From NCBI GenBank assembly GCA_009782825.1, contig WRII01000001.1, positions 112,956-176,955 of the forward strand: 64,000 bases of DNA. The letters are read 5' to 3'. Below are positions 63,823 through 64,000 of this stretch, piece by piece (the stretch's first letter is position 1; every line of letters begins with the position of its first letter). The translations under genes and the position numbers were made by a program. Under the pieces are notes generated by a model that was given only the letters and a program-made list of their open reading frames with translations, was not told the origin of the DNA and ran no database searches. This DNA comes from Peptococcaceae bacterium (GTDB taxonomy: Bacteria > Bacillota > Desulfitobacteriia > Desulfitobacteriales > Syntrophobotulaceae).

Positions 63823-64000
63823 GACTCTTGGTCATCACGATGAACGAAAACAGAGCTAAGGGGGCATAATTGCCATATAAAACAGCTTGCTAAACTCGGC
63901 GTAGTCATTCCCGATGATGTCTTACGTCCAGCCATATTGGAGAACGCATCTTAGTAACTTAAAGATGGTTTCTGTTCTCCTCTTTTTAGCGTGCCTTGAG

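Noticed and set aside
63875..63954. Plus-strand stretch coding for KQLAKLGVVIPDDVLRPAIL before the window end
   Set aside because: Only about 30 codons between stops with no start or ribosome site; at best a gene remnant that cannot be identified.

Overview
The window reads as chromosomal DNA of a spore-forming, anaerobic, Clostridia-type Firmicute. Evidence: bofA-, spoIIP-, spoVS- and ylmC/ymxH-type sporulation genes, strong AGGAGG ribosome binding sites, frequent GTG/TTG starts, the Firmicute-type order recA-recX-rny-ymdB-spoVS, and a YwmB-like gene end directly before murA. A Tat-exported HybA-like ferredoxin next to a HybB-like quinone-reactive membrane protein points to anaerobic respiration (Peptococcaceae-like), but the genus cannot be fixed from the sequence.

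Layout. 1-4.1 kb: ywmB end, murA, bofA-like gene, uvrB. 4.2-6.7 kb: a small gene graveyard with remnants of a DUF2779 protein and a helicase, an intact two-gene module resembling an ADP-ribosyltransferase toxin with a small partner, and a shortened RelB-like antitoxin. 6.7-10.4 kb: a DUF2807 lipoprotein divergent from two tandem GHKL histidine kinases. 10.4-15.2 kb (minus strand): a WYL-type regulator and two tandem murJ copies with a MITE-like element between them. 15.3-17.5 kb: AAA/DUF4143 ATPase and small unknown genes. 17.8-20.5 kb: spoIIP, an unknown membrane protein, ylmC, smpB. 20.5-25.4 kb: cell-envelope glycan genes (membrane protein, GT2, GT39-like, GtrA). 25.5-30.8 kb: CheY-like regulator, Sfp-type phosphopantetheinyl transferase, bacteriohemerythrin, recA, recX, rny. 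30.9-36.1 kb: a membrane protein, a Hanks-type Ser/Thr kinase and an unknown gene lying between rny and ymdB, then ymdB and spoVS. 36.4-39.6 kb: a lipoprotein and a decayed GT2 glycosyltransferase. 39.7-48.3 kb: M19 dipeptidase, PHP phosphoesterase, guaB, unknown gene, short ArgA-like acetyltransferase, rnhA, DUF975 protein, PepT-like peptidase. 48.4-51.3 kb: two more AAA ATPases. 51.4-53.5 kb: tRNA-Gln(CTG), CorC/HlyC-type membrane protein, DUF3892-like protein. 54.2-56.5 kb: hybA-hybB-like pair. 56.7-61.7 kb: VanW/G5 envelope protein and a large secreted protein with a gingipain-like domain. 61.7-64 kb (minus strand): a decayed alpha/beta hydrolase and a three-gene set resembling a toxin remnant with two paralogous immunity-like proteins.

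Two themes cut across the region. First, repeats are common at two scales: short in-frame tandem repeats expand loops or tails in at least five proteins (WYL, GT39-like, Ser/Thr kinase, VanW, secreted C25-like), and two dispersed families (a GTCAGTGG-rich element in five copies and a MITE-like element with about 31-bp inverted ends) sit at gene ends, in two cases supplying the last codons of a gene. Second, several genes are decaying or duplicated (helicase, DUF2779, RelB, GT2, hydrolase; murJ, histidine kinases, DUF4143 ATPases, immunity-like proteins). All functional calls come from reading motifs and gene order; no database search was possible.
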